A model generated the notes under the pieces. The model was not told where the DNA came from, did not search any database, and worked only from the letters and a program-made list of their open reading frames with translations. The translations under genes were made by a program, and so were the position numbers. 64,000 bases of DNA from Dyadobacter sandarakinus. GTDB taxonomy: Bacteria; Bacteroidota; Bacteroidia; Cytophagales; Spirosomataceae. The stretch lies in contig NZ_CP056775.1 of the NCBI RefSeq assembly GCF_016894445.1, forward strand, positions 4,528,001-4,592,000, given 5' to 3'. This document shows positions 16,519 to 25,112 of this stretch, one piece after another. Position 1 is the stretch's first letter. Each line of letters begins with the position of its first letter.

Positions 16519-18615
16519 ATGCAGCAACTTCTCCAGCAGCTTCGTACCGGCGACATTTCCGTACACAATATTCCCGCGCCGCAGGTTCGCAAAGGCTGCC
16601 TGCTTATTCAAACCCGCAAATCACTCGTATCTACCGGCACTGAAAGGATGCTCGCACAGTTTGGCCACGCCGGACTCCTGCAAAGAGCATGGCAGCAGCC
16701 TGAAAAGGTCAGACAGGTACTTGATAAAGTCCGTGCCGATGGCCTTGTTCCCGCCTGGAAGGCCGTACAAGGTAAAATGCAGGAGGTGCTGCCCCTTGGG
16801 TACTGCAATGCAGGTACAGTACTGGCGGTAGGTCAGGAGGTAACCGGATTTCAGGTGGGCAGCAGGGTTGTAAGTAATGGTCCGCATGCCGAGATCGTTT
16901 GTGTTCATCAAAATCTTGCAGCCCTCATTCCCGACCAGGTTCCTGACGAAGATGCTGTATTTACGGTTCCTGCGTCCATAGGTCTGCAAAGTATCCGGCT
17001 GCTGAACCCATCTCTGGGAGAAACCATCGTTGTGATCGGCCTGGGGCTGGTGGGCCTGCTTACCGCGCAATTGTTGATCCGGAATGGTTGCCAGGTGATT
17101 GGTCTGGAACTGAACGAAGCCAAGCTTCACCTGGCCCGTACGCTTGGTATAACCTGCATTCATCCTGATCATACCAGTGCATCGGACTTCATACAGGATC
17201 TCACAGGCGGCCACGGCGCCGACGGGGTGATTGTTGCAACTTCTTCCCGCTCTCATGCTGTACTTGCACAGGCTGCACGACTTTCGCGAAAACGCGGGCG
17301 CATTATCCTGGCAGGTACCGCAGGCATGCACCTCAGCCGTCCTGATTTTTATGAAAAAGAGCTGTCCTTCCAGGTTTCGTGCTCCTATGGACCTGGCAGG
17401 TACGACCTCCACTACGAGCAGCATGGCACAGACTACCCACTGCCCTTTGTCAGGTGGACCGCCAACCGCAATTTTCAAACGATTTTGAAAATACTTTCGC
17501 AAGGTACATTACAGGTAAAGCCGCTACTTTCCCACATTTTTTCCCTGTCGGATCACCCGCAGGCGTATGCCAGTCTTAACAACCCTGATACCATAGCAGT
17601 ACTGTTCGACTATCCGCAACAGATAGAAACCAATACTATTGTACGGATGCCGCATGTCAGTACAAGGCCTGCAAAAGGAAGTGCAGGCATCATTGGTGCC
17701 GGGCAGTTTGTAAAAGGTAATCTTTTACCTCTTCTGAAAAACATCCCTGTCAGAGGCATTGCCAGTGCGGCCGGTATTTCTGCGGCTATGCTGGCAGACA
17801 AATACAACATTCCCATACGCACTACCGATTACCGCCACCTGCTCGCCGATCCGGACATTCAGCTGATATGCATTGCTACCCGCCATCACCTGCACGCTTC
17901 CCTCACCGGCGAGGCGCTGCAAGCCGGAAAGCACGTTTACGTTGAAAAACCGCTGGTACTTACCCGGCAGGAATATGACACGCTGGTTTCCATCCGGAAC
18001 CAGGCAGGGACACAGGGCTTATTGCTGCATGTGGGCTTCAACAGGCGGTTTTCGGAGCATGTGATCAGAATGAAAGCATTACTTGGCGGAGCACGAATGC
18101 ACCTCAGCATCAGCATCAATGCAGGCAGTATTAATGCCGGCTCCTGGGTAAATGATCCTGAAACGGGAGGCGGCCGGATTCTGGGCGAAGCCTGCCACTT
18201 TATTGATCTTGCCATATGCCTCACAGGCAGTCTGGTCACCCGCATTTGTTCCCAGCTTTCTTCCAATGAAGAAGCCAGTGTCATGCTGCGGCATGCCAAT
18301 GGCTCTGCTACGGTTATCCAGTACATTACGGGTGGGCACAAAGCTTATTCCAAGGAGCGCATGGAGGCCCACAGCCTTGGCCGTACGCTCGTGCTGGACA
18401 ACTTCCGGACACTTACCGGATATGGTTTTCCACATTTTTCGAAGTACAGCAGCGCGCAGGATAAAGGACATGCCGCACAATTTGCCGGCCTGGCCCGGCT
18501 GGTACGCGAAGGCGGGCAACCTCTCATCTCCGCCGAAGAGCTTTTCAATGGTGCTTTGGCTACTTTAAGCATTGCAGAAAGCTGGCAATCAGCCTCCTGG
18601 ATTGACCTCCCATGA
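16519..18615 (+). CDS. Two-domain oxidoreductase: zinc-type alcohol dehydrogenase-like plus Gfo/Idh/MocA
   Basis: The 698-residue protein fuses two dehydrogenases. Residues 1-360 or so are a medium-chain alcohol dehydrogenase-like unit (PLGYCNAGTVLAVG, VPASIGLQSIRLL, nucleotide-binding VVIGLGLVGLLTAQ). Residues from about 380 to the end are a Gfo/Idh/MocA unit, with GIIGAGQFVKGN as its dinucleotide motif and HVYVEKPLVL as its EKP motif. Such bi-domain proteins are known from O-antigen and exopolysaccharide clusters, where they are presumed to modify a nucleotide-linked or polymer sugar. The stop overlaps the next gene by 4 nt (ATGA), so it is translationally coupled to the heparinase-like gene. 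The exact reaction is unknown. Confidence 0.88.
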   Translation: MQQLLQQLRTGDISVHNIPAPQVRKGCLLIQTRKSLVSTGTERMLAQFGHAGLLQRAWQQPEKVRQVLDKVRADGLVPAWKAVQGKMQEVLPLGYCNAGTVLAVGQEVTGFQVGSRVVSNGPHAEIVCVHQNLAALIPDQVPDEDAVFTVPASIGLQSIRLLNPSLGETIVVIGLGLVGLLTAQLLIRNGCQVIGLELNEAKLHLARTLGITCIHPDHTSASDFIQDLTGGHGADGVIVATSSRSHAVLAQAARLSRKRGRIILAGTAGMHLSRPDFYEKELSFQVSCSYGPGRYDLHYEQHGTDYPLPFVRWTANRNFQTILKILSQGTLQVKPLLSHIFSLSDHPQAYASLNNPDTIAVLFDYPQQIETNTIVRMPHVSTRPAKGSAGIIGAGQFVKGNLLPLLKNIPVRGIASAAGISAAMLADKYNIPIRTTDYRHLLADPDIQLICIATRHHLHASLTGEALQAGKHVYVEKPLVLTRQEYDTLVSIRNQAGTQGLLLHVGFNRRFSEHVIRMKALLGGARMHLSISINAGSINAGSWVNDPETGGGRILGEACHFIDLAICLTGSLVTRICSQLSSNEEASVMLRHANGSATVIQYITGGHKAYSKERMEAHSLGRTLVLDNFRTLTGYGFPHFSKYSSAQDKGHAAQFAGLARLVREGGQPLISAEELFNGALATLSIAESWQSASWIDLP

Positions 18616-20543
18616 AGTACACGGAAATCGCAGGATGGGTGCGGCTTTCCCGGGATATGGGTTTGCGGTACTGCATTTTTAGGGTCTGGTATTATGTCCA
18701 ACGCCAGTCGGGCATACTGCGGCTGCGGTTTCCAGCCCGGACCATGAGGCGCTCATTCATCAACCTGGATATCTGGCAGCACGCATCCATACCCTTCTTT
18801 TTTAATGGAAAACATCTGCTGCTGACACCGGATCCTACCAAAACCGCATTGAAGGAAAAGCATTGCCGCATCTTGTCAGGCGAATTTCCCTACTTCAATG
18901 CGATGTGGCATCGGTCGCCTGGCTGGCATACGCATCCGCTGAACGGATATACCTTTGATCCTGAGCTGCATTGGACAAAAATCCCCGACTTTTCATTACA
19001 GCAGGGTGATATCAAGATGGTTTGGGAAAAATCCCGGTTTACCTTCCTGTATGACCTCATCCGCTATGATTATCATTTTCAGGAAGATCAGTCGGGCCTG
19101 GTGCTGGAACTCATAACGGACTGGATTACCCAAAATCCTGTAAACCGCGGCCCAAACTGGATGTGCAGCCAGGAGATTTCATTGCGGGTACTCAACTGGA
19201 CGTTTGCATTGTTCTATTACAGGCATTCGACGGCGCTCAGCCAGCTGGTTCTGGACAAAGTTCTGGCAAGTATTTACGATCAGATGCGGCACGTGCGCGA
19301 CAATATTTCGTTTTCCCGCATTGCAGTGCGCAACAATCACACCCTGACGGAGACCGCTGCCCTGTTTATCACAGGCATGCTCTTCCCGTTTTTTGAAGAA
19401 GCAGAAGAATGGAAGACCGCCGGAAAAAAGTTGTTTGAACAGGAAATCGCATTTCAGATCGACGTGGATGGTGCATACATCCAGCATTCTGCAAACTATT
19501 ACCGCATTGTGATTCAGCTACTAAACTGGGTACTCCGGCTGGCAGCGTTGCATACGGAAGTGCTCTCCCCGCAGACCTGCCGGAAAGCCCGGCAAGCTTT
19601 TCGTTTTTTGGAGCATATGCAGGATCCTGTTTCGGGCTGGCTGCCCAATTATGGTCCAAATGACGGCGCATTGTTTTTTCCGCTTACAGACTGCCATTAC
19701 CGCAACTACCGCCCGCAGCTCGGTACGCTGGCCGCTATACTTGAACTCAAATGCAGTTACCCGGAAAATACGGGCTGGGAAGAAGAGGCGCATTGGCTGG
19801 GGCTCCAACCAGCCCGCCATCCTGCAAGGTTGTCGTCCATGCTGGTGACTCCTCACTTTCTGGCCGTGAAAAATGAAAATACACTTACCTGCATGCACTC
19901 AATGCAATACCGGCATCGCCCGCATCAGGCTGATAACCTGCATCTGGACGTGTGGGTAAATGGTAAAAACATTCTCCGCGATGGCGGCACTTATTCCTAT
20001 CACGCGCCCGAGCATGAAGTGAAGTACTTCGCCGGAACCGCCTCCCACAATACCGTGATAATCGGCGGGCTGAATCAGATGCAGAAAAAATCGCGCTTTA
20101 TCTGGCTGCATTGGATTAAAAATGCAGGTGTAAAAATCAGTACAGAAAATGATTGTCCGGTATTGCAGGGCTGGTACGAAGGATTTCGTGAAAGTGGTGA
20201 CTGGATTAAACATCATCGAAAAGTGACCATTATGCAGCCAGGCCGTCTGTATATGGTAGAGGATACCATTGAACATGGGCCGCCTGACTTTATTTTAGAG
20301 CAGATCTGGAACCCGGGTGAAGGTTTTGCGGGTGATTTTCAGTTGGAATGCTTTGATCAAAACGAAGCGCCTGTCCCACTTTGCCATATGTCAGGCTGGT
20401 ACTCCGGAACGTATGGCCGGAAGGTACCCGCAGAGCGGATTATTTTCAGAACAGCAGGCGGGTTCTTAAAAACATATATCATTCACAATACCATCAAGCA
20501 TGCACATACTGCTGATCCACCAATACTTTTTGCAGGACGGTGA
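18612..20543 (+). CDS. Heparinase II/III family protein
   Basis: The 643-residue product has the two-part build of this family. A mostly helical N-terminal toroid (NHTLTETAALFITG about residue 240; AYIQHSANYYRIV about 290) is followed by a beta-sandwich C-terminal part (HQADNLHLDVWVNG about 442; RDGGTYSY; AGTASHNTVIIGG about 480). The Tyr and His in these blocks match the usual lyase catalytic residues. No signal peptide is present at the N-terminus, so it may act in the cytoplasm or be exported in another way. Its place between a bi-domain oxidoreductase and a GT4 transferase is typical for polysaccharide biosynthesis loci. It overlaps its upstream neighbour by 4 nt and its downstream neighbour by 44 nt. 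Confidence 0.85.
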   Translation: MKYTEIAGWVRLSRDMGLRYCIFRVWYYVQRQSGILRLRFPARTMRRSFINLDIWQHASIPFFFNGKHLLLTPDPTKTALKEKHCRILSGEFPYFNAMWHRSPGWHTHPLNGYTFDPELHWTKIPDFSLQQGDIKMVWEKSRFTFLYDLIRYDYHFQEDQSGLVLELITDWITQNPVNRGPNWMCSQEISLRVLNWTFALFYYRHSTALSQLVLDKVLASIYDQMRHVRDNISFSRIAVRNNHTLTETAALFITGMLFPFFEEAEEWKTAGKKLFEQEIAFQIDVDGAYIQHSANYYRIVIQLLNWVLRLAALHTEVLSPQTCRKARQAFRFLEHMQDPVSGWLPNYGPNDGALFFPLTDCHYRNYRPQLGTLAAILELKCSYPENTGWEEEAHWLGLQPARHPARLSSMLVTPHFLAVKNENTLTCMHSMQYRHRPHQADNLHLDVWVNGKNILRDGGTYSYHAPEHEVKYFAGTASHNTVIIGGLNQMQKKSRFIWLHWIKNAGVKISTENDCPVLQGWYEGFRESGDWIKHHRKVTIMQPGRLYMVEDTIEHGPPDFILEQIWNPGEGFAGDFQLECFDQNEAPVPLCHMSGWYSGTYGRKVPAERIIFRTAGGFLKTYIIHNTIKHAHTADPPILFAGR

Positions 20544-21765
20544 GGGCGGTGGGCCCCGCTGGAACGAAATGGGCAGGTTATGGGTACAGGCGGGTCACCA
20601 ATTAACCGTAATCACAGGTGATTTACATTACATGCAGGAAAGCAGCGCCAGGAGTGAGTGCGAACATCAGTATGTAAATTCCGATGGCATCCACGTAGTT
20701 TGCTGCGGGGCGACAGCATTTTGGGATAAAGGATTTTTCGGCCGGCTGCTCGGATTTTTCACATTCGTTGGGACGTCCATGCATGCATTGCGTCAACTGC
20801 CGGACCAGTTCGACCTTGTGCTGGCCACTTCGCCTCCATTGTCAGTTGCATTACCTGGACTGGCCTTTTGTTTTTTGAAAAAACTTCCGCTCGTATTTGA
20901 AATCCGTGATCTCTGGCCGGAATCTGCGATCGCTATGGGTGTTGTGAAAAATCCTTTGCTGATCCGCCTGGCGTGCATGCTCGAAAAGTATGTCCTCAAA
21001 AAAGCAGCACTCATCAATGTACTCACCCCTGCATTCAGGCTGAACCTGATCGGTAAAGGTATTTCCCCTGAAAAGATAATCTGTGTTCCCAATGCGGCGG
21101 ATTTCGGGCTGGCGGATCAGGTGGCTGAAACCTTCAACCGGGAACAATTCAGAGCGCAGCATGGCTTCTGCGGGCGCTTCGTGATCGTGTATGCAGGCGC
21201 GCATGGCCCTGCCAATCAGCTGGTTCAGCTGGCAGACGCAGCTGCTTTACTCCAACACACCAGCGTACTTTTTGTGCTGATCGGCGATGGCAGGCAAAAA
21301 GCCGCATTGGTGAATTACTGCCGGGATCATTGCATTGCAAACATGGTTTTCCTGCCTCCTATGAGCAGACCGAAGGTTTTTCGTTACATATTGGCAGCTA
21401 ATATGGGCGTAGCAGCCCTGGCAAAAAAGGAGATTTTCAAGACCATTTACAGTAACAAAACCTTTGATTATTTCTCCTGTAAAAAACCAGTGCTAATGAT
21501 TATTGACGGCATTTCAAGGCAACTTGCCGAGGAAGCCGGGGCGGGTATTTATGCAGAACCCGAGCATGCGGCGGACATTGCGGACAAGGTTCGATTCTGC
21601 ATGCAAAACCCTGCTTTACTAGTGCAGATGGGCGAAAACGGTTATGACTTTGCGCGGCAACATTACAACCGCACCAGGCTGGCTGAAACTTACCTGGAAC
21701 ACCTGGAAAATGTAGTCAGCAGCAATGAACCCAAAGTACGGGCAGGTGGTTTTTTAAACAGGTAA
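20500..21765 (+). CDS. GT4 glycosyltransferase, WbuB/WcaI-like
   Basis: The 421-residue product begins MHILLIHQYFLQDGEGGGPR, the opening of the WbuB-type GT4 group, and has the GT-B two-domain layout. FEIRDLWPES near residue 140 is the group signature. VYAGAHGPANQL is the start of the C-terminal nucleotide-sugar domain, and EEAGAGIYAEPEHAADIA carries the conserved C-terminal acid. These enzymes transfer a sugar such as N-acetylfucosamine to a lipid-linked O-antigen intermediate. Its start codon lies inside the preceding gene, so it is coupled to it. The donor sugar cannot be read from sequence. nuoI follows with its own promoter. Confidence 0.88.
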   Translation: MHILLIHQYFLQDGEGGGPRWNEMGRLWVQAGHQLTVITGDLHYMQESSARSECEHQYVNSDGIHVVCCGATAFWDKGFFGRLLGFFTFVGTSMHALRQLPDQFDLVLATSPPLSVALPGLAFCFLKKLPLVFEIRDLWPESAIAMGVVKNPLLIRLACMLEKYVLKKAALINVLTPAFRLNLIGKGISPEKIICVPNAADFGLADQVAETFNREQFRAQHGFCGRFVIVYAGAHGPANQLVQLADAAALLQHTSVLFVLIGDGRQKAALVNYCRDHCIANMVFLPPMSRPKVFRYILAANMGVAALAKKEIFKTIYSNKTFDYFSCKKPVLMIIDGISRQLAEEAGAGIYAEPEHAADIADKVRFCMQNPALLVQMGENGYDFARQHYNRTRLAETYLEHLENVVSSNEPKVRAGGFLNR

Positions 21766-21810
21766 AAGCACTTTGATCAGGCTGATTGACCGGAAATTAC
21801 CTGTTAACTC

Positions 21811-21818
21811 TATCTTTG
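21811..21818 (+). promoter_or_regulatory. -7 box for nuoIJK
   Basis: TATCTTTG matches TAnnTTTG. It lies inside the longest possible nuoI frame, which argues that translation starts downstream of it at TTG 21860, about 35 nt after the expected transcription start. TTG at 21786-21788 is 22 nt upstream. Confidence 0.5.
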
Positions 21819-21859
21819 CAATAGGCTTATGCTGTTGTAAAGTCTTAAGATTAAAAGAT

Positions 21860-23233
21860 TTGTCTACATACTTCAAAAATATATCCGAGGGGATCAGCAC
21901 GACGATGGCTGGCATGAGGCTGACCCTGCGGCACCTGTGGCAGGCCCGCAACCGGAGGAAAGTAACCGATATCCGTTCCGAACGCTTCTTTGACGAGCAC
22001 GACGGTATTGTAACCATCCAGTACCCCCTTGAAACTATTCCGATCCCGGACAATGGGCGTTACCGCCTGCACAATGAAATTGACGACTGCATTGTGTGCG
22101 ATAAATGCGTGAAAGTGTGCCCGGTGGATTGTATAGAAATTGAGCCGATCCGTGCTGTTGAGGAAGTAGGCAAGGCTTCCGACGGCTCCCCGATCCGGCT
22201 TTACGCTGCCCGGTTTGACATTGATATGGCTAAATGCTGCTACTGCGGCCTTTGTACGACGGTATGTCCTACCGAATGCCTGACCATGACCAAGACGTTT
22301 GATTACAGTGAATTTGACGTCAGGGATATGGTGTATAATTACAGTAATCTGACGGCTGAAGAGGCTGATGAAAAGCGCGCGCTTCTGGAACAGTTTCAGA
22401 AGGAAAAAGAAGCTGCAAAAACCGCAGCCAAAGCGGCTCCCATATCAGAAAGTGCCGGTACTACTGCTGCAAAACCTGCATTTAAACCAACAATCAAACC
22501 AAAAAACACAGATTCCGAAACAGAAGCAACGGACAGTACAGAAGCTCCAAAACCTGCAAAGCCTGCTTTCAAACCGACAATCAAACTGAAGGCTGACGCG
22601 CCTGTATCCGAAATAACCAGCGAAACAGAAGCACAAAAATCTGTAAGGCCGGCATTTGTACCCAAAAAACCGGTTATACCTCCTGTAACTGCTGCTGAAA
22701 ATCCATCCGAGCCAACCGCCGAAAGCCCGCAGCCGACAGCCGAAACCCGCCCCAAACCCGTCTTCAAACCCACCATGAAGCCCAAAGCGGATGCGGAGCC
22801 AAAAGCAGAAGACGAAAAAGAAGCACCTGCACAGCAACCCGCCGATAGCCCGGAGCCGAAAGCCGAAAGCCCACAGCCGACAGCCGAAAGCCGTCCCAAA
22901 CCCGTCTTCAAACCCACCATGAAGCCAAAAACGGACGCGGAGCCAAAAGCAGAAGACGAGAAAACAGCACCTGCACAGCAACCCGCCGATAACCCGGAGC
23001 CGAAAGCCGATAGCCAACAGCCGAAAGCCGAAAGCCGCCCCAAACCCGTCTTCAAACCCACCATGAAGCCAAAAGCGGATGCGGAGCCAAAAGCAGAAGA
23101 CGAAAAAGAAGCACCTGCACAAAAACCCGGCGAAAGCCAGGAGCCGAAAGCCGATAGCCCACAGCCGACAGCCGAAAGCCGTCCCAAGCCCATCTTCAAA
23201 CCCAATATGAAACCCAAGCCGAAGGACGAATAA
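21860..23233 (+). CDS. nuoI: NADH-quinone oxidoreductase subunit I with long repetitive C-terminal tail
   Basis: The first 170 or so residues are a normal NuoI, the complex I subunit with two 4Fe-4S clusters (N6a, N6b). The motifs are CIVCDKCVKVCP at about 77-88 and CCYCGLCTTVCP at about 126-137. The protein then continues for about 265 further residues, far beyond the usual length near 180. The added part is Pro, Lys, Glu and Ala rich and low in hydrophobic residues. It repeats FKPTMKPK-type motifs seven or so times and includes three 48-residue tandem units. The longest frame starts at TTG 21773, but the first 29 residues match nothing and a -7 box lies within them, so TTG 21860 (LSTYFKNI) is preferred. 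nuoJ starts 1 nt after the stop codon. Confidence 0.93.
   Translation: MSTYFKNISEGISTTMAGMRLTLRHLWQARNRRKVTDIRSERFFDEHDGIVTIQYPLETIPIPDNGRYRLHNEIDDCIVCDKCVKVCPVDCIEIEPIRAVEEVGKASDGSPIRLYAARFDIDMAKCCYCGLCTTVCPTECLTMTKTFDYSEFDVRDMVYNYSNLTAEEADEKRALLEQFQKEKEAAKTAAKAAPISESAGTTAAKPAFKPTIKPKNTDSETEATDSTEAPKPAKPAFKPTIKLKADAPVSEITSETEAQKSVRPAFVPKKPVIPPVTAAENPSEPTAESPQPTAETRPKPVFKPTMKPKADAEPKAEDEKEAPAQQPADSPEPKAESPQPTAESRPKPVFKPTMKPKTDAEPKAEDEKTAPAQQPADNPEPKADSQQPKAESRPKPVFKPTMKPKADAEPKAEDEKEAPAQKPGESQEPKADSPQPTAESRPKPIFKPNMKPKPKDE
22751..23233 (+). repeat. 144-bp tandem repeat inside nuoI
   Basis: The start of the unit (CCCAAACCCGTCTTCAAACC) recurs at 22751, 22895 and 23039, and in slightly changed form at 23183, so the period is exactly 144 bp or 48 codons. 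Copies differ by scattered substitutions without indels. A less regular version of the encoded motif is also seen upstream, from about 22470. Confidence 0.95.
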
Positions 23234-23234
23234 T

Positions 23235-23756
23235 ATGGAGCAGCTAGCTTTTTACGTGTTTGCGGCCATTGCCGTGCTTGCAGGATTGTTTATCCTTTTT
23301 TCAAAAAACCTCGTATATGGCGCATTTGCGCTTTTCTTGGCTTTCCTGGGAGTAGCAGCTTTGTATATACTTGCCGGTGCAGATTTCCTGGGTGTGGCGC
23401 AGATCATGATCTATGTCGGCGGGGTACTGGTACTGCTGATCTTTGGAATTATGCTTACCCGCAAGCTTGTCTCCCATGATCCGACGGCACACAACCGCGT
23501 AGAAGTGGCCACAGGCCGGACTGCCTGGGGTGCAATCATAGGGAGCTTGCTATTTTTCGGTTTGCTGAAGATCATATTCCAGGCCGACTTTCTGATGAGC
23601 GGCGAGGAGATGATCAGTCGTTCGACCATCAAAACCATTGGCGTAGAGCTCATGACCAGCCATTTACTGCCATTTGAAGTAGCGGGTATACTCCTGCTGG
23701 TTGCCCTGGTGGGCGCCGCATACCTGGCCGTCCACCGCAATCCGGTACAACCATGA
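23235..23756 (+). CDS. nuoJ: NADH-quinone oxidoreductase subunit J
   Basis: NuoJ is a membrane-arm subunit of complex I next to the quinone site. The 173-residue product has about five hydrophobic segments and the family block GADFLGVAQIMIYVGGVLVL near residue 48. It starts 1 nt after the nuoI stop and its own stop overlaps nuoK by 4 nt (ATGA), so all three are coupled. Length is normal for Bacteroidota. Confidence 0.94.
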   Translation: MEQLAFYVFAAIAVLAGLFILFSKNLVYGAFALFLAFLGVAALYILAGADFLGVAQIMIYVGGVLVLLIFGIMLTRKLVSHDPTAHNRVEVATGRTAWGAIIGSLLFFGLLKIIFQADFLMSGEEMISRSTIKTIGVELMTSHLLPFEVAGILLLVALVGAAYLAVHRNPVQP

Positions 23757-24058
23757 TCCCATTGCATCATTACCTGATCGTCGCCGCGGCCCTGTTTTGC
23801 ACAGGACTGGCCATAGCGATTACCAAGCGTCATTTTATTGGTATTTTGCTGGGCATTGAGCTGATGCTGAATGCAGTAAACATCAACCTGGTCGCATTCA
23901 GCCGGCATGATCCTGAAAAACTCAGCGGACAGCTTTTTGCCCTGTTTGTTATTGTTGTAGCTGCTGCCGAAGTCACCGTCGCACTGGCCATTATCCTGCG
24001 CGTTTACGGCCGGTACAACACAGTCGATCCCGATGAAGTAAACGATTTGAAAAAATGA
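23753..24058 (+). CDS. nuoK: NADH-quinone oxidoreductase subunit K
   Basis: NuoK is a small antiporter-related membrane subunit of complex I (MrpC-like). The 101-residue product has three transmembrane segments and the family core GILLGIELMLNAVNIN near residue 30, with the conserved glutamate. The second conserved acid is in VVAAAEVTVALAI. Instead of nuoL, a DMT transporter gene follows, overlapping by 4 nt. Confidence 0.95.
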   Translation: MIPLHHYLIVAAALFCTGLAIAITKRHFIGILLGIELMLNAVNINLVAFSRHDPEKLSGQLFALFVIVVAAAEVTVALAIILRVYGRYNTVDPDEVNDLKK

Positions 24059-24501
24059 ACTGGCTTTTCCTGTTTCTTGCCTTTCTGATTGGTATCAGCA
24101 ACACAGTACAGTCGGGCGTGAATGCGCAATTACGCGAGTCACTCAACAACCCGATCCTGGCGGCTGTAACTTCTTTCTTTGTGGGCCTGGTCGTGCTGGT
24201 ACTGGCTTTTGCATGCTTCAACAAAAATCCGGTTCCGGCCTGGAGCGACGTAAGGCAAATTCCCTGGAACCACTTTATGGGAGGAGTTTTTGGCGCATTT
24301 TATGTGATGACGGTAATTTTCATTATCCGCAGGATCGGGCCGGCAAACATGCTGTGCCTGGTGGTGGCCGGACAAATGATTGCTGCCATTACCATCGATC
24401 ATTATGGCTTTCAGGGGTTTGCCGTACACCCTATCACCATGCCCAGAATAGCAGGTGCAGCATTGCTGGTAGCCGGTGTTTACCTGATTTTGACAAACTA
24501 A
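24055..24501 (+). CDS. DMT-family transporter, DUF606/YdcZ-like
   Basis: The 148-residue membrane protein resembles the DUF606 (YdcZ) branch of the drug/metabolite transporter superfamily: NTVQSGVNAQLRESLNNP near the N-terminus, a GGVFGAFYVM turn, and five or so hydrophobic segments. Half-size members of this group usually work as dimers. The substrate is unknown. Its ATG overlaps the nuoK stop (ATGA), so it is translated from the complex I message. A strong terminator follows. Confidence 0.82.
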   Translation: MNWLFLFLAFLIGISNTVQSGVNAQLRESLNNPILAAVTSFFVGLVVLVLAFACFNKNPVPAWSDVRQIPWNHFMGGVFGAFYVMTVIFIIRRIGPANMLCLVVAGQMIAAITIDHYGFQGFAVHPITMPRIAGAALLVAGVYLILTN

Positions 24502-24531
24502 AAAAGCAGCCTGAACAATCAGGCTGCTTTT
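24502..24531 (+). terminator. Terminator after nuoIJK and DMT gene
   Basis: AAAAGCAGCCTGA and TCAGGCTGCTTTT form a 13-bp stem with loop ACAA. A-rich and T-rich flanks on both sides make it likely to work in both directions, stopping the convergent DUF6265 gene's opposing transcription as well. Confidence 0.9.
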
Positions 24532-24555
24532 CTTGCAATAAGCAATAGTTAATTT

Positions 24556-25059
24556 TCAGGGTACTTTCTTGAAAATAAAAAGATCTACAAAAGCCCATTT
24601 GCCGTTTTCCTGCTTACCTCTCTGGATCACCAGCTGATCAGCAGCCCTTCTTTCATAAATGATGCGGACAGAGGCATCATCTTTCTCAAAAAGCGTCTGG
24701 TTCTTTTTTGTTTCAATGAAATTGTAGCGGTCCGATACTTCCTTTTCTTCCACGGCAATCAGCCCCGGCTTAAAGTGCTTGACCATGGCAACAGGTCCTT
24801 TTTCTGTTTCTTCAAAAGCAAAAACTTCATACAATGCAGGCTTGTCGTCCTTGATCATACGAATGTAACCCATGATGTTGTTGCCGGCAGGCGCAGTCCA
24901 GGAAGCCTCAATCGGGCCGCCATTGTACGTTCCCTGCCAGTGGCCTTCCAGAAAGCTCACGTCTTTGAGGGAACCTTTGCTTTGCGCCTGGGCAGAAAAC
25001 ATGGAAACAACAAACAGCACAGGGATCATGAATGATCTTGCAGTACTCATAACGGTCAT
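24556..25059 (-). CDS. Secreted DUF6265 domain protein
   Basis: The 167-residue product has a signal peptide ending in SAQAQ near residue 26. Its body resembles DUF6265 proteins (SFLEGHWQGTYNGG, EASWTAPAGNNIMGYIRM, and a closing strand WAFVDLFIFKK), a lipocalin-like group common in Bacteroidota with no known function. A second ATG three codons downstream is an equally good start. It is a single gene convergent with the nuo unit. Confidence 0.75.
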   Translation of the reverse strand: MTVMSTARSFMIPVLFVVSMFSAQAQSKGSLKDVSFLEGHWQGTYNGGPIEASWTAPAGNNIMGYIRMIKDDKPALYEVFAFEETEKGPVAMVKHFKPGLIAVEEKEVSDRYNFIETKKNQTLFEKDDASVRIIYERRAADQLVIQRGKQENGKWAFVDLFIFKKVP

Positions 25060-25112
25060 AATTGAATCAGGTTTTGGTTTAGTGCGGCAAGATAAATCAA
25101 ATACAATGGATT

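Noticed and set aside
22396..23217. Long minus-strand ORFs (273 and 225 codons) opposite the nuoI tail
   Set aside because: They mirror the 144-bp repeats of the sense gene, have no family features and exist because the repeat lacks stops in several frames.
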